Shown here piece by piece: positions 10,363-22,400 of a stretch of DNA of 64,000 nt (position 1 is its first letter; every line of letters begins with the position of its first letter). The position numbers were made by a program, and so were the translations under genes. The notes below the pieces were generated by a model, which saw nothing but the letters and a program-made list of their open reading frames with translations, made no database searches and was not told the DNA's origin. The stretch covers positions 4,712,001 to 4,776,000 of the forward strand of contig CM023534.1 of the NCBI GenBank assembly GCA_013350335.1. Direction: 5' to 3'. The DNA comes from Chimonanthus salicifolius (lineage: Eukaryota > Streptophyta > Magnoliopsida > Laurales > Calycanthaceae).

Positions 10363-13300
10363 AAAAATTTGGCATTTCAATGATTTCCACTTAATAGTAG
10401 ATAAATATGGATTGTTGTTTTCATAAATTCTTTCTAAGAGTCGTAAATTTCATCATTGCTTAACGCACATCTCCAAACAATGGACTCGAACAAAAATGTG
10501 CATTCTCCAACAGTTTGCCTACTAATACGCGATAAATATGAATTTCAAACTCTTCTAGGATTCTCACATGTGGCCAAACATCAAATAAACTGTATTTTCA
10601 TTGACATGCCATTCCCCAAGAAATGGGTAGAAAAAAATTAGGCATTCGCACTTCTTTCATATCAACATCCGATGAAATTTTTTTACAATTCTATATGAAA
10701 CTCTCATGTCAAGCCTGACACCACATAGACAACGTTGTTGTTTGGATACCAATCCCAACCATGGAACCTAACAAAAACTAGGCATCAATACAGCTTTCCA
10801 CTCATATCCAATAAAAATATATTTCAATCATATTTGAGATACTGAAATACGGTCTTCACAACATATATGATGTTGTTGCATGTATGCCCTTCTCCAATCA
10901 ATGGACCTAAACAAAAAATTGCCATTGACAAGCTTTTGAACCAATATCCTACAACTCATCTAAAATTGAATTTTATGAAAATATCTTTGAATCAAAATCA
11001 AGAGCCATGCACAATTTCTTTCAAACTGAGCTCTTTAAGCTTGCAAACTTTCAACCAAAATAGCCATTCCTACTTCCACTAGATTGATAATGACATTGTG
11101 GAAATGCCCATCTCCAACAAATGAACTTAAACCAAAATTCAGCGTTCGCGTTTCAAGTTAATAGCCATTCATTTCAAGTTAATAGTAGATATTAGCTTGA
11201 AACCACAGACAACGTTGCTGTTTGGATGCCCATCCCAACGAAAGAACCTAACCAAAATTGTAAATCAATACGGATTTCCATTCAATATCCAATAAAAATA
11301 TATTTCAATCCTATTTGAGATATTGAAATATGGTCTTCACAACATATATGATGTTGTTGCTTTTATGCCCTTCCCCAATCAATGGACCTAAACCAAACAT
11401 GGGTATTGACAAGCTTTTGAATCAATAACCTACAACTCAACTAAAGTTGAATTTCATGAAAATCTCTTTGAACTCAAATTTAAAAGCCAAACTAAATTTC
11501 TTTTGAATTGGGCTCATCAAGCATTCAAATTTTCAAGCTAAATAGCCATCTCTACATCTACCAAATTAATGATGCTATTATGGAAATGCCCATCCACAAC
11601 TAATGAACCTGAACCAAAATTGGGCATTTCATTCATTTCTATTTAATAGTAGATAAATATAGAATGTAGTTTCCATAAATTCCTTCTCATTCTCAAAAAA
11701 TTCATTATTCTTTAACCCACATCCCTATCAAATAGACTTGGAACAAAATTGTGCACTCTTCAACAACTCACTTACTGATATTCGATAAATATGAATTTCA
11801 AACTTAGTAAGGATCCTCACCAGAGGCCATACAACAAATAAACTATATTTTCATTCAAATCCCCATCGAATGAACCAAAAGAAAATTGCGCATTAACGCT
11901 TCTCTCTTACCAACATCCGACGAATAAATTTGCAATCCTATATGAAATTCTCACATATGCTATCCCAACCAAGGAACCAAACCAAAATTGGGTATCATTA
12001 CAACATTACAATGAATATGTAATAACAATGTATTTCAACCTTCGGTGTGATATTGAAATACGGTCTTTGCAACATACATGTTGTAGCTTGGATGCCCACC
12101 CCCAATCAATTGACCAAAACTAAAAATGGGCATTGACAAGCTTTTCACATAATAAATGACGTTGTAGCTTTGATGGCCACCCCCAAGCAATTGACCAAAA
12201 CAAAAAAGGACATTGACAAAGTTGAATTTCATTAAATGTCATTGAACTCAAAATTAAGAGCCAAGCCCATTTTCTTTTAAATCGGGCCCTTAAGATTGCA
12301 GATTTTAAAGCGAAATAGCCATTCCTATTCCACCATTTTTTATAATGACATTGTAGAAATGCCCATCTCCAACCAATGAACTTGAACAAAAAGTGGCATT
12401 TCATTGATTTCCACATAATAGTAGATAAATATGGATTGTTGCTTTCAAAATTAAGAGCAAAGTTAAATTTCTTTCAAATCGGTGTCTTCCAGCTTACAGA
12501 TCTTCAAGTTAAATAGCGACCTCTACTTCCAACAGATTGACTATGTTATTGTGGAAATGCATGTCCGTAAACCAAATGTGGGCATTTCATTCATTTCCAG
12601 TTAATAGTAGATATTGTCCGACACCACATAGACAACGTTGTTGTTTAGATGTCCATCCCGACCAAGGAACCTAACCAAAATTGGGCATCAATACGGATTT
12701 CCAGTCAATATCCAATAAGAATGTATTTCAATCTCATTCGAGATATTTAAATACGGTTTTTACAACATATACGATGTTTTTGCTTGTATGCTCTTTCCCA
12801 AATCAATGGACATAAACCAAAATAGAATTTGAACCAATATCCTAGAACGCATCTAAACTTGAATTTCATGAAAGCCTCTTAGAACAAAAAACTAAGAGTG
12901 AAGCAAAATTTCTTTCAAATCGGGCTCTTCAAGGTTTCACATTTTCAAGCCAAATAGCCATCTCTACGTCCACCACATTGATGATATCATTGGAGAAACC
13001 AATGAACCTAAATCAAAATTGGGCACTTCATTGATTTCTACTTAATAGTAGATATTGACATGACACCACATAGACAATGTTGTTGTTTGGATGCCCATCC
13101 CAACCAAGGAACCTAACCAAAACTAGGCATTAATACGCCTTTCCACTCAATATCCAATAAAAATATATTTCAATCTGATTTGAGATAATGAAATACGGTT
13201 TTCACAACATTTATGATGATGTTGCAGGTATGCGCTTCCCCAATCAATGGACAAAAACAAAAAATAGGCATTGGCAAGTTTTTGAACCAATACCCTACAA

Positions 13301-14265
13301 CTCATCTAAACTTGAATTTCAAGAATCTCTCTTTGAAGGTACAATTAAGAGCCAACCTAAATTTCTTTCGAATCGGGTTTTTCAAACTTTCAGATTTTCG
13401 ACCTAAATAGCCATCTCTACTTCCATCAGAATGATGATGTCATCATGAAGATGTCCATCCCCAACCAATGAACCTATACCAAAATTGTGCATTACACTAA
13501 TTTCCACATAATAGTATATATGGGCCGAACAACACATAGACAACGTTGTTGTGTGAATGCCCATCCCAATCATTGAATCTAACCAAAATTGGGCATCAAT
13601 ACAACTTTCCACTTAATATCCAATAAAAATATATTTAATTCCAAATTCCTTTCGAATCAGACTCTTCAAACTTTCAGACTTACAAGCTAAATAACAATTT
13701 CAACTTCCACCAGATTGATGATGTCATTGTGGAAATGCCCATCCCCAACCAATGAACCAAAACCAAAATTGAGCATTTCATTTATTTCCACATAATAGTA
13801 GATATGAGGCTGACACCACATAAACAACGTTGTCGTTTTGATGCCCATACAAACCAAGGAACTTAACCAAAATTGGACATCAATACAGCTTTCTACTCAA
13901 TATCCAATAAAAATATATTTCAATCTTATTTGAAATACGAACTTCACAACATATATGATGTTGTTCCTTATATGCCCTTCCCCAATCAATGGACATAAAT
14001 AAAAAATGCGAATCGACAAGCTTTTCAACCAATATCCTACAACTCATCAAAAGTTGAATTTCATGAAAATCTCTTTGAACTCAAAATTAAGAGCCAAGAC
14101 AAATTTCGTTCAAATCGGGCTCTTCGAGCTTTCAGATTTTCAAGCTAAATAACCATTTCTACTTCCACCAAATTAGTGGTGTCATTGTAGAAATGCGCAT
14201 CACCAACAAATGAACCCAAACAAAAATTATGCATTTCATTGATTTCCATATAATAGAAGATATGG
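10363..14265. repeat. Satellite block, type A, diverged
   Basis: Monomers here carry the type A signature 'agacaacgttgttgt', containing the 10-bp palindrome ACAACGTTGT. They are more diverged from one another than those at 19.5-27.5 kb and include two copies of the longer variant. The part from about 12470 onward is repeated from about 17710 (offset 5240 bp). Confidence 0.85.
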
Positions 14266-14826
14266 GCCAGGTATTCCAATCGGTGTTGCCAACAGCAACA
14301 AGAATCGTGTGCAGCAATACACAAAAAAAGGGAATAAAAAGGGATCTTTATCCCATTCATCTCTATATTGGCAAAGGTAAGAATAGAGAGGAAAGGCCAA
14401 GTTTGGCATTGAGAAAATTGAACACATGCTGGCCGAGTGAAGAATAGAAAAGAAAGGGATCGTTGCTACTCAAAGAAATATTAGAAAAGACAGGAGGAAA
14501 TAGAGGAGGAGTCGGCCATACAACACATGAAAATAAAATAGAAGTTTCCGTGCATGCCAAGGTCGGCTGAATTGAGTGGGTCCGCACACAACTTGCCTAA
14601 CTTAGCTCACCAAACCTCTATAAATTGGAGACCTCTCCATTGTACAATTCGAACTTGGCTGGGGAATTTGGAGAGCTTTGAAGCTAGGAGAAAATAGGAG
14701 TTTTTTATTTTGTCTAAGGTTAGTGTTTTAATTTTTATTTTTTCATTGTAGTTAATTCCTTCAAATTCACGTCTTGTAATTTAAGTCTAGCAATAAAATT
14801 CTATTTGATATAAATTTAAAACACCA
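14266..14826 (+). mobile_element. 3' part of an LTR, 5'-truncated copy
   Basis: From 'ccaggtattccaatcgg' to 'aaaacacca' this matches the last ~570 bp of the LTR at 27665-29601. It includes the TATA region 'ctctataaattgg', the 'ttgtacaattc' transcript-start region and 'aataaaattc' near the 3' end. It ends with CA followed by CCAAT and 'cattggac', exactly as the other copy does. It is therefore the same insertion, duplicated with the array, with its 5' 1.4 kb removed. The left junction to the satellite lies at a shared 'gcc'. Confidence 0.85.
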
Positions 14827-15689
14827 CCAATCATTGGACATAAACCAAAAATGGGCATTGACAAACATTTGAACCAATATCCTGCAACTTATCTAAAGTT
14901 GAATTTCATGAAAATCTATTTGAACTAAAAATTAGGAACCGAGCTAAATTTATTTCGAATCAGAATCTTCCATCTTTCAGATTTTCGAGGTCATAATGTC
15001 ATTGTGGAAATGCCCTTCACTAACCTATGAACATAAACGAAAATTCAACATTCCATTGACTTCCACATGATAGTAGATATGGGCCTAACACCACATAGAC
15101 AACGTTGTTGTGTGGATACCCATCCTGATCAAAGAACCTACTCAAAATTGGGCATCGATATGCCTTTCCACTCAATATCCAATACAAACATAATTCAATC
15201 TTATTTGAAATACGGTCTTCACAACATGTATGATGTTGTTGCTTGTATGCCCTTCCTTAATCAATTGACAAACAAAAAATGGGCATTGGCAACCTTTTCA
15301 ACCAATATCCTACAACTCATCTAAAGTTGAATTTTCTGAAAATCTATTAGAACACAAAACTAAAAGCCAAGCCAAATTTCTTTCGAATCGGGCTCATCAA
15401 GCTTTCAGATTTTCAAACTCAGTAATCATTTCTACTTCCACCAAATTGATGACGTCATTGTGAAAATATCAATCCCAAACCAATGAACCTAAACGAAAAA
15501 TGGACATTTAATTGATTTCCACATAGTAATAGATATGGTCCTGACACTACATAGACAACGTTGATGTATGGAAGCCCATCCCACCCAAGGAACCTAACCA
15601 AAATTGGGCATCAATACAGCTTTCGACTTAATATCCAATAAAAATATATTTCAATCTCATTTGAAAGACAGTCTTCACAACATATATGA
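14827..15689. repeat. Satellite block, type A, matching 29602-30943
   Basis: Closely matches the satellite after the solo LTR, but about 479 bp (one monomer) is missing here. The join falls at 'ttttcgag' then 'gtcataatg' near 14989. It ends at 'catatatga', where the purine-rich block begins. Confidence 0.8.
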
Positions 15690-16938
15690 GAGCTTTTTTT
15701 TTATAGAAAATGAGAGTTTTCAAAAGAGAAGCATACTTTTTAAAAGAAGATGTGAGTTGTTGGTAGGAAAAATATTTATCAAGAAGAAAACATGCATTCT
15801 TATAAAGAAAAAACAACATTAAGAAGAAACGTAGAGCTTTAGTAAGAAAGAAAAGTTTTTGTAGATGAGAAGAAGAGTTTTAACAATAACAAGAGAGCAT
15901 TTAGTCGAAAATGAGATATTTTTTCACAAGAAAGGAAGTCTCTTAATAAGAAAATATAACTTTTTAATAAGAAAACAAGAGCATCAAAAAAAAATAATTT
16001 GAGTGTGTTCAAAATTAATGGAGTTTTCTAATAAGAAAATGGCAGCTTTTCAAAAAGAAAAAGGAGAGTTTCATAAGGATACGAGATTTTGAAGAAAATG
16101 AGAGTTTTAATAATAAAGTGAGAACATTTCAAAAAAATAAAGAAGGAAAGAATAACTTTTCATAAGAAAATAGAGCTTTATGATAGAGTTTAGAGTTAAA
16201 TCAAAAGAAAATGAGAGTTCTAAGAGGAAAGGATGAGTTTTTAGAAGAAATTGAGGGTTCTAAAAACAAAATGGGAGTTCCACTAAAAAAATGAGAGCCT
16301 TATGAAAAAAGTCAAAGTCGAGTTTTTTATAAATAAGTTGTGAATATTGTAAAAAGAAAAATGGGAGAAGAAAACGAAGAGTCTTAAAATGAAGATGATG
16401 CCAGGCTCATTAACAACATATAGGTCCATGTATAGTGTAAAAGAAATTGGATTTTCTCAAAATATTCATTAGGTCGAAGAATTGTTAATTTGATCAGTTT
16501 TTGAGCTAAAATGATGAAATAGTGGGCTAAGGCCCAAAAGGGTTCATGGGTTTTTCCATCCATAATCCATGTGGATCCAAGACTTTTGGGCCCTAAAATC
16601 AAAGATTCACATGGATTTTGGGTGGTGAACCCCATGGATCTATGTATATCGAACCTTAGCCAGTTATTTCATCAACTTTAGATCAAAAACTCATCAGAAT
16701 AACAATTTTTTAAGCTAATGCAAAAAATTCAATTTATTTTATAAAATATATGGACCTACATTTTATAGATGTGCCCACGTCAAGAGATGAGGGTTTTTAG
16801 AAGAAAAAATACCTTTAAGAAGAAATATGAGAGCTTTTCAACAGAAAATGATATATTGATAAAAGAAGAGTTCTAAAAAAAATGAGAGTTCTTCAAAAGA
16901 AACGAAGAGTTTTTCATAAAAATGAGAGTTTCAATAAG
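15690..16938. repeat. Purine-rich degenerate minisatellite block, copy 1
   Basis: The + strand is dominated by A and G, with recurrent words such as 'aagaaaatgagagtttt', 'gagagcttttc' and 'aataagaaaa' at irregular 20-40 bp spacing. There is no open coding frame of note. It shares its start point in the satellite with the block at 30944, so both derive from one insertion or expansion before duplication. It is shorter than that copy, as its distal part is deleted. Confidence 0.8.
16404..16776. mobile_element. Foldback element with ~130-bp inverted arms, copy 1
   Basis: The left arm contains 'ataggtccatgtata', 'attaggtcgaagaattgtta' and 'gatcagtttttgagctaaa'. The reverse complement of the right arm has 'gtaggtccatatatt', 'attagcttaaaaaattgtta' and 'gatgagtttttgatctaaa' in the same order. 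The arms continue to 'ggctaagg'. The middle holds 'aatccatgtggat' and 'cacatggatttt' words. No transposase is present and no target duplication could be fixed. It sits wholly inside the purine-rich block. Confidence 0.7.
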
Positions 16939-19480
16939 CCCTCACTACATCCACCAGATTGATAATGTCATTTCTGGCCCGACACCACATAGACAACGTT
17001 GCCGTTTGGATGCCTATCCTGGCCAAGGAACCTAACCAAAACTGGGCATCAATACAGATTTCCACTCAATATCCAATAAAAATATATTTCAATCTCATTT
17101 GAGATATTGAAATACGATATTTACAACATCCATGATGTTGTTGCTGCTATGCCCTTCTACAATCAATGGGCATAAACAAAAAATGGGCATTGAGAAGCTT
17201 TTAAACCAATATCCTCTAACTCATCTACAGCTGAATTTCATGAAAATCTCTTTAAACTCAAAATTAAGAACCAAGCCAAATTTCTTTCGAATCGGGCTAT
17301 TCAAGCTTTTAGATTTTTGACCTAAATAGCCATCACTGCATCCACCAGATTGATAATGTCATTGTGGAAATATCCCTCACTAACCAATGAATACAAATGA
17401 ATATTCAACATTCCATCGACTTCGACATATACAACATTGTTGTATGGATGCCCATCCCAACCAAAGAACCTAGTCAAACTTGGGCATCACTACGCCTTTC
17501 CACTCAATTTCCAATACAAATATATTTCAATCTTATTTGAAATACGGACTTCACAACATATATCATGTTGTTGCTTGTATTCCCTAAACAATCAATGGTC
17601 CTACACAAAAAATGGGCATTGACAAGCTTTTGAATCAATATCATACAACTCAGATAATATTGAAATTCATGAAAAAACTCTTTGTTTTCAAAATTAAGAG
17701 CCAAGCCAAATTTCCTTCGAATCGAGATCTTCCAGCTTTCAGATCTTCAAGCTAAATAGCGATCTCTACTTCCAACAGATTGACGATGTTATTGCGGAAA
17801 TGCCTGTCCATAAACCAAAAGTGGACATTTCATTCATTTCCAGTTAATAGTAGATATTGCCGACACCACATAGACAACGTTTTTGTTTGGATGCTCATCC
17901 CGACCAAGGAACCTAACCAAAATTGGGCATCAATACGGATTTCCAGTCAATATCCAATAAAAATGTATTTCCATCTCATTCGAGATATTTAAATACGGTC
18001 TTTACAACATATACGATGTTGTTGCTTGTATGCACTTTCCCAAATCAATGGACATAAACCAAAATAGAATTTGAACCAATATCCTGAACTCATCCAAACT
18101 TGAATTTCATGAAAGCCTCTTAGAACACAAAACTAAGAGCCAAGCAAAATTTCTTTCAAATCGGGTTTTCAACCTTTCAGATTTTCGAGCCAAATAGCCA
18201 TCTTTACGTCCACCACATTGATGATATCATTGGAGAAACCAATGAACCTAAATCAAAATTGGGCACTTCATTGATTTCTACTTAATAGTAGATATTGACA
18301 TGACACCACATAGACAATGTTGTTGTTTGGATGCCCATCTCAACCAAGGAACCTAACCAAAACTAGGCATTAATACGCCTTTCCACTCAATATCCAATAA
18401 AAATATATTTCAATCTGATTTGAGATAATGAAATACGGTTTTCACAACATATATGATGATGTTGCAGGTATGCGCTTCCCCAATCAATGGACAAAAACAA
18501 AAAATGGGCATTGGCAAGCTTTTGAACCAATACCCTACAAATCATGTAAAGTTGAATTTCAAGAATATCTCTTTGAAGGCACAATTAAGAGCCAAGCTAA
18601 ATTTCTTTCGAATCAGGTTCTTCAAACTTTCAGATTTTCGACCTAAATAACCATCTCTACTTCCATTAGAATGATGATATCATCATGAAAATGTCCATCC
18701 CCAACCAATGAACCTATACCAAAATTGGGCATTACACTAATTTCCACATAATAGCATATATGGGCCGAACACCACATAGACAACGTTGTTGTGTGAATGC
18801 CCATCCCAATCATTGAACCTAACCGAAATTGGGCATCAATACAACTTTCCACTAAATATCCAATAAAAATATATTTAATTCCAAATTTCTTTCGAATCGG
18901 ACTCTTCAAACTTTCAGATATACAAGCTAAATAACAATTTCAACTTCCACCAAATTGACGATGTCATTGTGGAAATGCCCATCCCCAACCAATGAACCAA
19001 AATAAAAATTGAGCATTTCATTTATTTCCACATAATAGTAGATATGAGGCTGACACCACATAGACAACGTTGTTTGGATGCCCATCCCAACCAAGGAACC
19101 TAAACAAAATTGGACATCAATAAAGCTTTCTACTCAATAACCAATAAAAATATATTTCAATCTTATTTGAAATACGGACTTCACAACATATATGATGTTG
19201 TTCCTTGTATGCCCTTCCCCCATCAATGGACATAAATAAAAAATGGGAATTGACAAGTTTTTCAACCAATATCCTACAACCCATCGAAAGTTGAATTTCA
19301 TGAAAATTTCTTTCAACTCAAAATTAAGAGCCAAGAAAAATTTCGTTCTAATCGGGCTCTTCTAGCTTTCAGATTTTCAAGTTAAATAATCATTTTTACT
19401 CCCACCAGATTGATGGTGTCATTGTGGAAATGCCCATCACCAACAAATGAATCCAAACAAAAATTAGGCATTTCATTGAT
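16939..19480. repeat. Satellite block, type A
   Basis: Type A monomers ('caacgttg'). The segment from about 17710 to 19450 repeats 12470-14210 at an offset of 5240 bp, including an identical run of protein-like frames. Near 16967 a join at 'catt' fuses a normal monomer to the tail of the long variant, as seen intact at 33224. Confidence 0.8.
17447..17488. repeat. Module c hairpin: GATGCCCA...TGGGCATC
   Basis: An 8-bp perfect inverted repeat with a 26-nt loop, in one typical type A monomer. The same site in other type A monomers (for example 12655, 13555, 18795) keeps most of the pairing. The outermost pair is G-C here but A-T in module b. Confidence 0.75.
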
Positions 19481-22400
19481 TTCCATATAATAGTAGATAT
19501 GGGCCTGACGCCACATAAGACAACAGTGCAGTATGGATGCCCATCCAAACCAATGACCCTAACCAAAACAGGACATCAATACAGATTCCCACTCATTATC
19601 TAATAAAAATACTTTTCAATCTTATTTGAGATATTGAAATGCAGTCTTCACAAAATCCATGATGTTGTTCCTTCTATGCCCTTCCCCAATCAATGGACAT
19701 AAATAAAAATTAGGAATTAAGAAGCTTTTCAACAAATATCCTACAACTAATCCAAAGTTGAATTTCATGAAAATCTCTTTGAACTCAAAATTAAGAGCCA
19801 AGACAAATTTCGTTCTAATCGGGCTCTTCGAGCTTTCAGATTTTCAAGCTAAATAACCATTTCTACTTCCACCAGATTGATTGTGTCATTGTGGAAATGC
19901 CCATCACCAACAAATGAACCCAAACAAAAATTAGGCATTTCATTGATTTTCATATAACAGTAGACATGGGCCTGACACCACATAAGACAACAGTGCAGTA
20001 TGGATGCCCATCCAAACCGAGGAACCTAATCAAAACAGGACATCAATATAGATTTCCACTCAATATCTAATAAAAATATATTTCAATCTTATTTGAGATA
20101 TTGAAATGCAGTCTTTACAACATCCATGATGTTGTTGCTTCTATGTCCTTCCCCAATCAATGGACATAAATCAAAATTGGGAATTGACAAGTTTTTCAAC
20201 CAATATCCTACAACTCATCCAAAGTTGAATTTCATGAAAATCTCTTTAAACTCAAAATTAAGAGCCAAGACAAATTTTTTTTTAATCGGGCTCTTCGAGC
20301 TTTCAGATTTTCAAGCCAAATAATCATTTCTACTTCCACCAGATTGATGGTGCCATTGTGGAAATGACCGTCACCAGCAAATAAACCCAAACAAAAATTA
20401 GGCATTTCATTGATTTCCATGTGATAGTAGATATGGGCCTGGCACCACATAATACAACAGTGCAGTATGGATGTCCATCCAAACCAAGGAACCTAACCAA
20501 AACAGGACATCAATACAGATTTCTACTTAATATCTAATAAAAATATATTTCAATCTTATTTGAGATATTGAAATGCGGTCTTTACAACATCCATGATGTT
20601 GTTGCTTCTATGCCCTTCCCCAATCAATGGTCATAAATGAAAAATGGGAATTGACAAGCTTTCAACCAATATCCTACAACTCATCCAAAGTTGAATTTCA
20701 TGAGAATCTCTTTGAACTCAAAATTAAGAGCCAAGACAAATTTCGTTTTAATCGAGCGTTCAGATTTTCAAGCTAAATAATCTTTTTTACTTCCACCAGA
20801 TTAATGGTGTCATTGTGGAAATGCCCACAACCAACAAATGAACCCAAACAAAATTTAAGCATTTCATTGATTTCCAAATAATAGTAGATATGGGCCTGAC
20901 ACCACACAAGACAACAGTGCAGTATGGATGCCCATCCAAACCAAGGAACCTAACCAAAACAAGACATCAATACAGATTTCCACTCAATATCTAAAAAAAA
21001 TATTTTTCAATCTTATTTGAGATATTGAAATGCGGTCTTTACAACATCCATGATGTTGTTGTTTCTATGCCCTTCCCCAATCAATGGACACAAATAAAAA
21101 TTGGGAATTGACAGGCTTTTCAACTAATATCCTACAACTCATCCAATGTTGAATTTCATGAAAATCTCTTTCGACTCAAAATTAAGAGCCAAGACAAATT
21201 TCTTTCTAATCGGGCTCTTCGAGCTTTCAGATTTTCAAGACAAATAATCATTTCTACTTCCACCAGATTGATGGTGTCAATGTGGAAATGCCCGTCACCA
21301 ACAAATGAACCCAAACAAAAATTAGGCATTTCATTGATTTCCATATAACAGAAGATATGGGCCTGACACCACATAAGACAACAGTGCAGTATGGATGCCC
21401 ATCCAAACCAATGACCCTAACCAAAACAGGACATCAATACAGATTTCCACTCAATATCTAATAAAAATGTATTTCAATCTTATTTGAGATATTGAAATGC
21501 GGTCTTTACAACATCCATGGTATTGTTGCTTCTATGCCCTTCCTCAACCAATGGTCATAAATAAAAAATGGGAATTGACAACATTTTTAACCAATATCCT
21601 ACAACTCATCCAAAGTTGAATTTCATGAAAATCTCTTTGAACTCAAAATTAAGAGCCAAGACAAATTTCGTTCTAATCGGGCTCTTCGAGCTTTCAGATT
21701 TTCAAGCCAAATAATCATTTCTACTTCTACCAGATTGATGCTGTCAATGTTGAAATGCCCGTCACCAACAAATGAACCCAAACAAAAATTAGGCATTTCA
21801 TTGATTTCCATATGACAGAAGATATGGGCTTGACACCACATAAGACAACAGTGCAGTATGGATGCCCATCCAAACCAATGACCCTAACCAAAACAGGACA
21901 TCAATACAGATTTCCACTCAATATCTAATAAAAATACTTTTCAATCTTATTAGAGATATTGAAATGCGGACTTTACAACATCCATGATGTTGTTGCTTCT
22001 ATGCCCTTCCCCAATCAATGGACATAAATAAAAAATGGGAATTGACAAGCTTTTCAACTAATATCCAACAACTCATCCAAAGTTGAATTTCATGAAAATC
22101 TCTTTGAACTCAAAATTAAGAGCCAAAACAAATTTCGTTCTAATCGAGCTTTCAAATTTTCAAGCTAAATAACAATTTCTACTTCCACCAGATTGATGGT
22201 GACATTGTGAAAATGCCCACAACCAACAAATGAATCCAAACAAAAATTAGGCATTTCATTAATTTCCATATAATATAAGACATGGGCCTGACACCACATA
22301 AGACAACAGTGCAGTATGGATGCCCATCCAAACCGAGGAACCTAACCAAAACAAGACATCAATACAGATTTCCACTCAATATCTAATAAAAATGTATTTC

